NCBI RefSeq assembly: GCF_029784135.1
Contig: NC_073746.1
Span: 2,562,136 to 2,626,135 of the forward strand
DNA length: 64,000 bases
Source of the DNA: Toxorhynchites rutilus septentrionalis
Taxonomy: Eukaryota; Arthropoda; Insecta; Diptera; Culicidae
Direction: 5' to 3'
The position numbers and the translations under genes were made by a program. Numbering within the stretch: position 1 is the first letter of the stretch; each line of letters opens with the position of its first letter. Positions 51,058 to 61,700 of this stretch are shown in pieces. Below the pieces are notes generated by a model that was given only the letters and a program-made list of their open reading frames with translations, had not been told where the DNA came from and made no database searches.

Positions 51058-51599
51058 TATTTTGAAAATTTCACGAACGCTTTAGATATTGCCCTAAAGT
51101 TTCAAAATATTCATTGGAATTCGTTCTGCGACATCCCGTTGCTTCAGAACCGCTTCAGTACTGCAAGGTACCGATTTTCAGACAGCATCTACGCAACCAG
51201 CTGTCAACAGCGTAATGATTATTATTCGTGCACTCTAAAAATGGAAAATTTATCTTCAAATATACCTCAAACAATAACCAAAATAGCCGAACACTTCACT
51301 CTATTCCTAACATCGGAGAAAAATTCATGAAAATTCATTATTTTCCGACCTTCCCCCTCAATATAAAAGTTCCAAAATTTCAAATTACTAAAAAATGTAC
51401 CATACAATGTTCTAAAAACCTGAAAAAAAGTCACATATCAAAAACACGTACTTTTAAACAAAAATTATGTTTTAATAGATATAAATATAAAAAAAACTTA
51501 AATTTCGGAATACAAAAAAAAACTTTAAATTTCAAAATTTACAAAATAACATCCATAGTAGACGCATTTAGAGTGTTTTCTCGAATTTAATTTCAAAGT
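51058..51599. other. DNA between I-type element and right inverted arm
   Basis: AT-rich, with Lys/Asn-rich chance frames. No gene seen. Confidence 0.4.
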
Positions 51600-51754
51600 C
51601 TATTGAGAATGGGAAAAAAAGAAAAACACCGTATTCTACTATAGTTCTTATAGCGAACCATATATGAATTATGAAAAAAAATACCTTATTTTCTGATTTG
51701 GTACCCTGTACAATATTTTCCATAGTGCTGGTGATAGTGTTTGAGGCACTTTTT
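51600..51754 (-). repeat. Right arm of an inverted repeat pair
   Basis: Inverse of 44008-44155 with moderate divergence. Possibly the other end of an older DNA element of about 1.2 kb that has since taken in a MITE and a retrotransposon. Confidence 0.6.
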
Positions 51755-52504
51755 ACGAACGCATGAATATAATACAATTATCGATTTCAGGAAAACGGAA
51801 AAATTGATATTAAAACAAATGTTAAATATTTTTCTTCTCGAAATTTTCTCAATTTTTTTTTCTTAGCTTCCTCCTTTTTCATTAGGACCATTCTCAATAT
51901 ATTTCATAGTAATGTATGTAATAAGATTTTTGAGGTAACATTTTGATATATTTTAAGTAGGCTTTTGAGCAGGATTTTGAATTTCACACCAATTTTTAGA
52001 TATCAATAATAGATTACCTTATCATTACCATGGAAAATCGGCATTTCTCGAATCTCATGCCTCCGAAGTTGTAGTTGCTCATCTACAGAAACATATTGTC
52101 CTCGTACTAAAATTCTTCAACAGTTTTGCCCTAGGTTAAAGTCCGGGGATCGACCTTTTCAGTAAATATATTGTTGGTCCTTAAATTTTTAGCATGTATA
52201 TACGAATAGTGGCATTGTCCTCCAGGAATGTAATTTTTTCGCAACAAATTGTGCGATAAAAAAGTAGAACAGAGCCCTCCAGAACCCTGTTGTAGAATAA
52301 GAATAATGTGAAATATATCTTAAGTTTTCAGCCCATACAAAAAACAAACTCTCGAAAAAACTAAAGGCCATCTGAAAAACCTCGAGGACCACTGCCACCT
52401 ATTTGCTAGCCGGGTATCTGATGAATCGTGAATTGGGTCGGAGATGAATGAATCGAAAGATTTTAAGTCTTCGAAAGAAAGCTGCGGGGACTTTTATACA
52501 CCCA
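51755..52504. other. Unrecognised spacer
   Basis: No gene seen. Confidence 0.4.
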
Positions 52505-53165
52505 GGTTTTTTTTACGCGGTTTTTTTTTGCGCGGTTTTTTATGAGGTTTATTTACGCGGATTTTCGAATTAACGCGTTTTTTTACGCGGATTTTCCAAT
52601 TAACGCGAAGACCAGTGCAATATCACATCTCCCCCTCAGCTCACATTTTTCTCTCGTGTTCCCTCAGAGCAAATTACGGTAATTAGTGCTTGAAACGGAG
52701 TTTAGTGCTTAGTGCCGCACCTTATCACGATTCTTATGTGGATTTTAGATGTTGGGTAACGGGGAGCTCACCGGGCGGTACAGCGGGACGGGGTTTTTAC
52801 GGGCAGCTATTCGTGAATGTCTTTCCCTGTCTACTTAGCTCTGGACGGTCCAACATTGGTACTGCAAATGCACCGGCAGAAGAGTGTACACATTACTAGG
52901 GAATCGTCTAGCAACAGCAGATGACCTCATTCGTGAGGAAAACCGAACTATAGCTATCAGTAACCAACGAAATTGCAGGAAAAACAACGGGTTTTCGGAA
53001 GCGAGCAACATTTAACTTTTTACTTCTGTTCTACGTAAAGATAGTCCCATTTGATACCTATTATTAGGTGACATGGTTTTTTTTACGCGGATTTCCCAAT
53101 TAACGCGGTTTTTTTTACGCGGATTTTCCAATTAACGCGGTTTTTTCACGCGGATTTTCCAATTC
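52505..53165. repeat. Two clusters of TTTTTTTACGCGGATTTT repeats
   Basis: Units of about 30 bp (T-run, ACGCGGATTTTCCAATTAACGCG) occur at 52505-52608 and, in the same orientation, at 53075-53165. About 470 bp of unrelated, GC-richer sequence lies between. The shared orientation and spacing suggest the ends of one dispersed non-coding element. Confidence 0.55.
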
Positions 53166-53209
53166 CAACATGAGCGGGAGGATACGATTACGCAACATTT
53201 GTGCAGGCC

Positions 53210-53616
53210 GTGTTCCTTAGGGTGACAGCGAAAATGGTCATGTCAAATTTCAAAAACCGAATCTGTACATTTTGTTTATTGTTTTGATTTTTTGATCCTC
53301 GAGGAAATCTGGAAAATTGGAAATTTGAAAATCGAAAAAAAAATTCCGATGCCAAATGTCTTGAAAATGCTTAAAACGTCGAGATCTAGTGTTATCTCGA
53401 AAAAAAATTTTGGCCGAAAATCGACTTTTTGGGACTTAGCCTTAGTGGCCAAAAATCAAAACTTTGAGTGCTTTGAGGAACCTCTAAATCATGTCCGATT
53501 GAGCTGAAATTTTGCGCAGGTATTTGTTTGGGCCAATTAACAAAATGAACATGATCGGTTTTTGAAATTCGATGATGAATTTTTTTTCATACATCCATTG
53601 CCACCCTAGTGTTCCT
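53210..53616. mobile_element. hAT-like MITE
   Basis: An exact 8-bp duplication GTGTTCCT (53210-53217 and 53609-53616) flanks 391 bp. The ends are inverted: TAGGGTGACAGCG on the left and TAGGGTGGCAATGG read inward from the right, with a shared ATTTCAAAAACCGA further in. Duplication length and YAGGG-type ends fit hAT elements. The 71-codon frame inside is not coding. Confidence 0.75.
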
Positions 53617-55375
53617 GTATGAGAGATGGATTACAAAATCGAGCATGGTAACGAATTCAGTTACAATTGGTTCTGGAATCTCCGTAAGCATAACGGTTGC
53701 GCGTACGCTTATTCAGTGAACAATTCAATCCTAAAAATCTCGGAAGGATTGGAGGGAAGGAAGGAAGTGACAACTATATTTTCACCATCCAGAAATATTT
53801 TTAAACCCATCGTTTATGTTTATTTGTTTGCATGTTGAGCATACGTATTACATTGTGTAGAATGAGTAACAGCGAAAAAGTCGATTTTGTTCATTTTGTC
53901 GCTTATGTCTCCTATACAAACATGGGCAGATTAGTTCTGGCTTGATCTCAATATTATTTTTCTTCAACTCACCAATTTTATTCATATAGCATTCGATAGG
54001 TCTCAATGAGAGTCATTTCATTCATATGTAGCGTGTAGTACTGCTTTCTCATGTTTAATATAAGGCGAAAAGATGCAAAAGTCTACCCACCGGCTAGCTT
54101 CACAATAAATAAATAGCACGGCTTATCTTTTTCCTATTGAAGCACATTGAATCCGAATTTTAACGTGGACACCTTTGCGTTTAAATTCAATTTCGACATG
54201 TGTGTCGTACTGGTCGCAATTATTTTTACTTGAAAAAGCAGTGATGTGTTACTTCTTGAGATTATGAAACTTGAACAAGATACCTTTATTTCTTGTAAAC
54301 TTCTGATAAATCTTTACAATGTTTATGTTAAAAAAATATTTGCTATAATTATTCTTCGTGTGATATCTTTCGCATGTATCACAAAAATAATTCGTTCGCT
54401 TTTTATATGTCTGTTTGAACATAAGGAACAATGCTCTTTACATCTAAACAGGGACACAATATATGGAGTTTTTCATTAATCCTTTCCTCAAGCACGGATG
54501 ACAACTTTTGTTTTTAACTGAATACCGTTTTGGTCCGTGAGTAAGTTCACATGACATTGAAATTCGTTTACAAAAAATGTGAACTGATTGTTGCATTGTT
54601 GTTGCATAAATTATAATATTAGTATATCTCTTTGCTGTAGTGGCTGGGAGCAGACAAACAACCGCAAAGGGTTAATACAGATTTCGATACAGATTTTCTG
54701 AGAAAAAACCAAGATAAAAAAAATCATTGAGACCAAAAACATCGAACAGGGACTTTACACCCAAAGTTATTCGCTCCCTGAGAACGAAACCTGTTTTATA
54801 ATCGCGCCAGTGCAAGGGGGAAGTTTAAGAGCCCAATTGCACAGCGCGATTACTTGAATTGACAGTTAAACCAATGCCGAACCGAGAAAATAATAACGAA
54901 CCTATAACACGAAACTAACATCCAGTATTTGGCAAAGGAGTTCGAATGAAAATACGTCTATGCTAAGTGCTCGTTTTAACTACTCTGGGATGAACAAAAC
55001 ATATGTTTGTAAAATGTGAATACTTCTCGCTCTTAACAATTTGAACTATTCAATTATTGAACTATCGTAATTAATGCGAATTTCAAACAAATCTCAGATA
55101 AATTTCAATTATAAATGATTTAGGTTTCACCTTACTTTCGAAGAAAATAAAAAAAACCACGACAAAGTTTGAGAATGTTCCTTGCGAAACGTTCAATTTT
55201 ACATTACTTTTCGAAAGATTTTGAGTGGTATCTCATTTATGTTACGTATCATTTTGTCTCCCAAGGCCTCAATCGTTACAAACTCTTGTTGGTCAGAGCC
55301 AATCCATTCGTTTGAACAAAAAAAAATAATCCAAACGATAGCGGGTTCCATCGGCAGTATCGTAATACTTCATAA
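53617..55375. other. 1.8 kb without a recognised gene
   Basis: No gene or repeat recognised; short AT-rich frames only. Confidence 0.4.
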
Positions 55376-55820
55376 TACAGGTCGGACTCGATTATCCGGA
55401 GTATTGATTTCTTTTCACTCCGGATAATCGAGTCCCCCGGATAATCGAGTCATAAAAAAAACAATTTTTTCTCGGTAAACATATTAAAATTATGATTTGC
55501 ACTTATTTATTAAATGGTTTCATCTAGGTTGACCAGTTTGTATTTTGTATGAAGTGCTGTACCAAATTAATAGAAATTTTACCCCCTTCCTGTTGACCGA
55601 TTAATCTGAAATTTGGAACATATCTTTATCTCTGGTGTCATTATAAAACTGCGTATTCCATGGTCTTGAAAATCCAAGATGGCGGCCGCTACAAAATGGC
55701 GGATTACACATTTTCTTAGAACCCCGTCAATATGTATATAATTCTACTGTCATTATCAAACTACATATTCCATGATCTTGAAAATTAAATTTGGCCATCG
55801 CTAAAAAATGGCTGAATGAC
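55376..55820. mobile_element. Pogo-like MITE end with hairpin and internal duplication
   Basis: TA then CAGGTCGGACTCGATTAT at 55376 matches the left end of the element at 17592. A perfect 19-bp inverted repeat (55384-55402 with 55417-55435, 14-base loop) follows, and a third partial copy at 55437-55451. Further in, a 68-bp stretch at 55636 recurs at 55749 (113 bp apart). I did not find the matching right end, so the length is unknown. Confidence 0.6.
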
Positions 55821-56194
55821 TTGGCATGGAGAATACGAAACATAATAAATAACATAAATTCAAAAAGGTCGCGATTATCCACAACAATGCATTATCTTTT
55901 TGTCGAAAGATGACCGAAAGGGCATCAACGAGTCGTTTTGGAAACTTGACGAAGAAGGACAGAGCAAGGACAGTCATACAAACGTTTGTACAACCTGCTA
56001 TCCCGGTTAATCAACGCTGAAGTACTGGAGTTGCGATTGAATTACGCAAGAAGGAATCGTATAAATACAATCTTCCTCATCCGCCGATGACCAGTTTTCG
56101 GTATGCCGAATTTTCTTTTTGAATACCCTTGGTTATAGCAAACATTATGGGTATGTGTATTCAACAAAAAACACAAGCTATAGTTAGATAATAT

Positions 56195-56520
56195 AGATAT
56201 AATGTCCTTTTTCTGTATCAAAATCATATACCGATGTATCAACCATACAAAATATTGCGAACCTTATCGTTCCGAACGTGGCAAGTACATCAGGTCAGAT
56301 GAAAAGCGGGAATCTATAAAAAGGCACATTTTGACCTATGGACCGTGTGTCTCGCATTATCGGAGGGAACATGCCCCAAATCGTTTGTACTTGCCATCCA
56401 ACTTGTCACAGAAAGCAATGTACAAGCATTACCTTGAAGCCAATGCCAATTATGTGAGTTATTGAGCTGCATAAGAAGCTCAATGACGAGACCGAATTCC
56501 TGAAAGTGTACGTGATTTAT
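56195..56520 (+). pseudogene. Fragment of an uncharacterised mobile-element-type protein
   Basis: The frame 56202-56465 ends RSDEKRESIKRHILTYGPCVSHYRREHAPNRLYLPSNLSQKAMYKHYLEAN. The H(I).....(V)SHYRR....R.YL...L....MY..Y pattern is one I associate with an uncharacterised protein type common in arthropod repeats; this is from memory of the pattern, not a search. It hits a stop at 56463-56465 and resembles nothing beyond. Origin uncertain. Confidence 0.3.
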
Positions 56521-56602
56521 GGATGGCCCTTTTCTTTCAAAAGCAGTGAAAAAGTTTATATTATCATATCAATAACATTTTTGTACTTGAACCGATTCAT
56601 TT

Positions 56603-56605
<3 letters not shown>

Positions 56606-56647
<42 letters not shown>
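56606..56647. repeat. (TA)n microsatellite, insertion target of the errantivirus-like element
   Basis: About 21 TA units ending directly at the AGTTA start of the LTR. Confidence 0.95.
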
Positions 56648-56649
<2 letters not shown>

Positions 56650-56952
56650 TTAACGCAAGCAACATCATTTTCCCCACAGCAACAGAACCGATCACTGTGG
56701 AACAGTTTATCGGTAGCATCAATTCGCAAACGCAAGCGAAACAACAATTTAGGACACCAACGTAAAACACCGATTCGGACTCTGTACCTGACGCGACAAC
56801 GGACTGGATAGAATGTGCAGCGTAAGGGCTTTAGGTAAATGGCTAGGCTTCATGATGTAAAATTGACAATAATAAAATCAGTCTAACTTGTGCTCTCTGT
56901 GAAACCGGTCTTTCCTTTCTTTTTAAAAACTCTTCGATATCCTCATGTAACT
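56648..56952 (+). repeat. 5' LTR of errantivirus-like element
   Basis: 305 bp, AGTTA...TAACT. The first 118 bp (56648-56765) are a copy of the 3' end of env including its stop. AATAAA is at 56871-56876, and an initiator-like TCAGTC at 56878-56883, a position typical for the start of the R region in TATA-less gypsy LTRs. Confidence 0.9.
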
Positions 56953-56956
56953 TAAT

Positions 56957-56976
56957 TGGCGCAGTCGGTAGGATCG
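56957..56976 (+). promoter_or_regulatory. Primer binding site of errantivirus-like element
   Basis: TGGCGCAGTCGGTAGGATCG starts four bases after the LTR. It is the kind of site used by 17.6/297-type errantiviruses, attributed to tRNA-Ser (established knowledge, from memory). Confidence 0.8.
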
Positions 56977-57092
56977 CTCGTTCAAGTGTTCACGCGTAGA
57001 TCCAATTCGCGAAAGTGATTTCCCGCGCGAACGAATATCGAGTGGCTGACGATTGGAGAACTACAACGGACGCACGAGTGATACCTTTTTAT

Positions 57093-57102
57093 CAAGTAAG
57101 TA
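57093..57102 (+). promoter_or_regulatory. Candidate splice donor for env RNA
   Basis: CAA/GTAAGTA in the leader, with the intron G at 57096, is a strong donor match. It lies between primer site and gag, so splicing from here to 62195 would remove gag and pol. Confidence 0.55.
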
Positions 57103-57377
57103 ATTAGATCTTAGTCAAACTAACAATCATTTAATCGGAGTGGTACAAAGCTTACCTGAAACAAAAAAAGCTGTATCCACATCCATAAAATATAACAAAA
57201 AACTACTAATTCAGAGAGACGAGCCCGGGTAACACCGTAAGCGACTCTTTTTATATCACAAAAGTGAACTACTAATCTAAAACAAAAACAAACGTTAAAT
57301 CAGAAAAAAAACTAGCTAATCTAACAAGAGTGATTTAAGTTTTACTTTGGAGTGCTTTGTGAATAATCGCGAAAACA

Positions 57378-58709
57378 ATGAACCCAAACAGTTTTAACAT
57401 ATCCCCTGAATTACCGAGGAGCAATACCTCAGCACAGGAGGAAAATTTAAATGAACACGAAGAAGCCGCCAGAATTGCTCAAACAGCGGTAATGTTCGAC
57501 AAGGCGGAGAAAATCCTAAAGGCGATGCAAACGCCCCAGGCAATCCGCGAATTGCCGCAATTCGACGGTAACCCCGTCAAATTACACTGCTTCATTAGAG
57601 CAGTGGAAAATCTGTTGCCCTTTTTAGAAACTCTTAAAGGGACACCCTTCGAGCAAGTATGGCTTCAATCCATACGCTCGAAAGTAACCGGAGATGCGGA
57701 CCGAGTTTTAGAAACATACGGGACACCGCTAATCTGGGAAGAAATTAAAGCTAACCTGATAGCTTACTATAACGACAAGCGTGATTCTGTCACGCTTACC
57801 CGCGAATTGTTCCAACTGCAACAAGCTGGAACAATAGAAGATTTTTATAGTTCGGTTCATCAATTGCTTTCGCTTTTGATAAACCATACAAATATTTCAA
57901 CATTCGATCTCAACTTGAGAACGGACAGAATCTCGACACACCAGGAGAATGCTCTTCAAGTGTTTTTAGCAGGACTAAAAGAGCCCATCGGCGGGAACGT
58001 AAGAGCCCGCCAACCAAAAAAATTAAAAGAAGCTTTCGATGCTTCTATTGAAGAGAGAAACTATCAAAATAAATGCGGTCTTAATAAGATGGAAACTACA
58101 AATCGATTCCAAAAACCGATTGTTGTAGCACCACCTCCCCCACCAAGGCAAAAGAACTGGAATAATTTTAATCATTACCAAAGAGCCCAGTATCAGCCTC
58201 AAACGAATCATTTTAATCCACAGCAAAATTTTTCGAGATTACAAATGAATCCTTTTAATCAACGGCAAAATTTTCAAAGACCTCAAATGAATCAATTCCA
58301 CACACCTTACCAACAACATCAGAACCAAAGCTTTCTGAATCAACCGCAAGTTCCTCCGCGAAACGTATTCGCCCCAAGACCAGTTCAGATGCCGAAGCCT
58401 ACTCCCATGGATGTAGACCCTTCAATAAGATCTAATAAAATAAACTATATGAATAGACCTCGGAAAGCAATCAATTACCACGAAGGCACAAATATGTCTG
58501 ATCCTTACGGCCCGTACGAAGGACCAAATTGTGAATACGAAACCTATGATGAAGAAAATTATGAGCAGGATAATTATCACAATGAATCGATGGCTAGTAC
58601 ATCTTTTCAACCTGTGGTAAACAATCAGGAAGAGAGTGTCGAAGAAAATACCACTTCCACTGATGAACTGAATTTTCAGATAATTACGGCCCAAGAAACT
58701 CCTCCGTAA
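57378..58709 (+). CDS. gag: gag of errantivirus-like element
   Basis: 443 codons from the ATG at 57378, about 400 bp after the primer site. Structural protein that would form the particle and bind the genomic RNA. The N-terminal half is helical and charged, with an errantivirus/gypsy-type gag segment (REL.QFDGNPVKLHCFIRAVENLL near residues 55-80, then a LFQLQQAGTIEDFYSSVHQLLSLL region). The C-terminal half is rich in Gln, Asn, Pro and Phe with repeated NPFNQ/QMNQF-like units and an acidic end. There are no CCHC knuckles, as is usual for errantivirus gag. The frame has no break. The end overlaps the pol frame in -1 phase. Confidence 0.85.
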   Translation: MNPNSFNISPELPRSNTSAQEENLNEHEEAARIAQTAVMFDKAEKILKAMQTPQAIRELPQFDGNPVKLHCFIRAVENLLPFLETLKGTPFEQVWLQSIRSKVTGDADRVLETYGTPLIWEEIKANLIAYYNDKRDSVTLTRELFQLQQAGTIEDFYSSVHQLLSLLINHTNISTFDLNLRTDRISTHQENALQVFLAGLKEPIGGNVRARQPKKLKEAFDASIEERNYQNKCGLNKMETTNRFQKPIVVAPPPPPRQKNWNNFNHYQRAQYQPQTNHFNPQQNFSRLQMNPFNQRQNFQRPQMNQFHTPYQQHQNQSFLNQPQVPPRNVFAPRPVQMPKPTPMDVDPSIRSNKINYMNRPRKAINYHEGTNMSDPYGPYEGPNCEYETYDEENYEQDNYHNESMASTSFQPVVNNQEESVEENTTSTDELNFQIITAQETPP

Positions 58710-61700
58710 ACAATTTTATACCGTACATACAAATCAATACCACTAAAGGACCACTGAAGTTTTTGATCGATACGGGAGCGAACAAAAACTACATTAGTCC
58801 GAAACATGTCAATTTGGACAAATGCAAGTTCACCAAACCTGTAAAGGTAACGAACGTTAATGGTTCGCAAAATATAGATCAATTCGTAAATTTCAACCCC
58901 TTTTCCACAATACCAGGATCAAAAAAACAAATATTTTACATATTCGACTTCCACAAATTTTTCGATGGTCTCATAGGATACGAGACCTTACGTGAACTAA
59001 AAGTCAACATATTAACAGATCAAAATGAGTTGAAATTCCCCACTGGCGTACTGAAAATGTTTCGAAAATATCCAAATTCGGCAATAATCCAGTTAAATTC
59101 CAATGAGACAAAAATTGTGAATTTACCAACTATCATCAATAATGGAGAATTTTATTTGGAAGATGACATTTTTCTCTCTAAGGACATTATCATACACTCT
59201 GGTATCTACAATTCAAAAGATAGCCATGCTTTTTTCACTGTATCAAACATATCAAAAAGCCCTTCAAAAGTATTAATAAAACGTCCTCTAGATGTTGAAC
59301 TTAACAATTTTTCCTTAGAGGAACCGAACCAAGATTATGTAACTCAATTTGGCAGGACACCCATTTTCGATCAATTGAGAGTTGATCATCTGAACAAAGA
59401 AGAAAAATCTAACCTAATGAAAGTGATTGCAGATTATGAGAGTATATTTTATGTAGAAGGCGAACAACTGACCTTCACCAACGCGATTAGACATAAAATT
59501 TCCACAAAAGACGATATACCGATTCACACGAAATCTTATCGCTACCCTTTCTGCCATAGAGAGGAAGTTCAGCGACAGATTTCGAAAATGCTTGATCAAG
59601 GCATTATAAGACCTTCAAGTAGCCCTTGGACTTCACCAGTCTGGATAGTCCCAAAAAAGATGGACGCATCCGGCCAGAAGAAATGGCGACTTGTCATTGA
59701 TTATCGTAAGCTGAAGCAGAAAACGATCGATGATCGTTATCCCATTCCTAACATTAACGACATTCTTGATAAGCTTGGCCGTTGCATTTATTTTTCAACA
59801 CTTGATTTGGCATCTGGATTTCACCAGATCGAAGTGGACAAGAGTGACATCGAAAAAACTGCGTTTAGTGTCGAAAACGGACACTACGAGTTTTTAAGAA
59901 TGCCATTCGGTTTGAAAAATGCTCCATCAACGTTTCAACGCGTGATGGATAACGTTTTGAGAGAGCACATTGGTGTCCGATGTCTTGTGTACATGGACGA
60001 TATCATCGTGTTCTCTACCAGCCTAAAGGAACACCTTGACAACCTAAAGAAAATTTTTGATAGTCTTAGAAAATTCAATATGAAGGTGCAACTCGATAAA
60101 AGCGAGTTTCTTCACAAAGAAGTAGCCTTTCTAGGCCACATCGTAACTCGTGAAGGAGTAAAGCCAAATCCCGAAAAAATGGAAATCATCAGAAAATGGC
60201 CACTTCCGAAGAATGAAAAAGAACTAAGAGGATTCTTAGGAATTTTAGGCTATTACCGCAAGTTTATTCGAGACTTTGCGAAAATAGCCAAACCACTTAC
60301 AAAAACGTTGAGAAAAGGAGAAGCTATCACTCACACTAAGGATTTCGTAGATGCCTTTGAGCGATGTCGAAATATTCTTACATCGAGTGATATATTACAG
60401 TACCCGAATTTCGACAAACCATTTATTTTGACAACAGACGCCTCCAATTTCGCAGTTGGAGCCGTTTTGTCACAGGGGCAAATTGGCAGTGACAAACCAA
60501 TTGCCTTTGCTTCTCGAACGCTGAATAAGTCAGAAGAAAACTATTCCGCAATCGAGAAAGAACTTTTGGCGATCGTGTGGGCATGTAAATACTTCCGTCC
60601 TTATCTTTACGGAAGAAAATTTACTCTATACACCGATCATAAACCTCTCACATATAGCTTAAACCTTAAAAACTCAAATAGCAGACTCATTCATTGGCGC
60701 CTCTATTTAGAAGAATTTGATTACGAGATTAAATACAGACCTGGAAAGCAGAACATCGTAGCCGATAGTCTTTCCAGAGTACGAGAGGAAATCAACCTCA
60801 ATGAAGCGGAAGAAAACTCTTCTTCCACATCTGAAAGCGACACTTCGTCAGACGGAGCCACGGCCCACTCTGCTGATACCGACGATTCTGACTTTATCCC
60901 AGGCACAGAAAAACCATTAAACGAGTTCTGTAATCAGATTGTTCTAAAAATCGGACCCAACGAAGAAGAAACCTATGAAGAAATATTTCCACGAGTTTTC
61001 CGACGAAAAATTACGAAATTGATATTTGGAGTTCCATACCTAATTAAAATGTTTAAAGATTACATTGATCCCAAAAGATCAAACTGCATCCTTTGCCCGG
61101 AAAAGTTGATACAGACGATTCAAATCGTCTATAGAAACTACTTCAGTAGAGGCAAACCTTTCAAAATTTATTTTTCTCAAAAAATTCTCATAGATCTGAA
61201 AACTACCGAGGAACAAAATATTGTTATAGAACAAACCCACGAAAATGGACATAGAGGGGTATGGGAAAATAATAGACAAATAGCAAACAGGTACTATTTC
61301 CCAGCAATGAAAAGAAAAATACGACAGTTTGTAAGGCTCTGTCGCATTTGTAATAAAAATAAATACGAGAGGCATCCATACAAAATCATGCTCGGACCCA
61401 CTCCGGACCCAAAAAAGCCTTTAGATTTAATACATCTAGATATATTCTTAAAACAACCTAATATATTCCTTTCCTTTTTAGATAAATTCTCGAGATACGC
61501 TACATTGATTCCCATCAAATCTAGGAACATTCAAGATGTACGTAAAGGATTAACTAAATACTTTTCCATTTATGGTACCCCAAATTTGATCGTTACTGAT
61601 AACGAACCTTCAATGAAATCCATCGAAATTAAAACTCTTCTGGAAAACTTAAAAATAGACATCCATTTCACTCCTCCAAACCATAGTTCAAGTAATGGTA

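Noticed and set aside
58763..58765. TTG as pol start codon
   Set aside because: It lies inside the protease active-site region and the frame is open upstream into gag, so frameshifting is far more likely.
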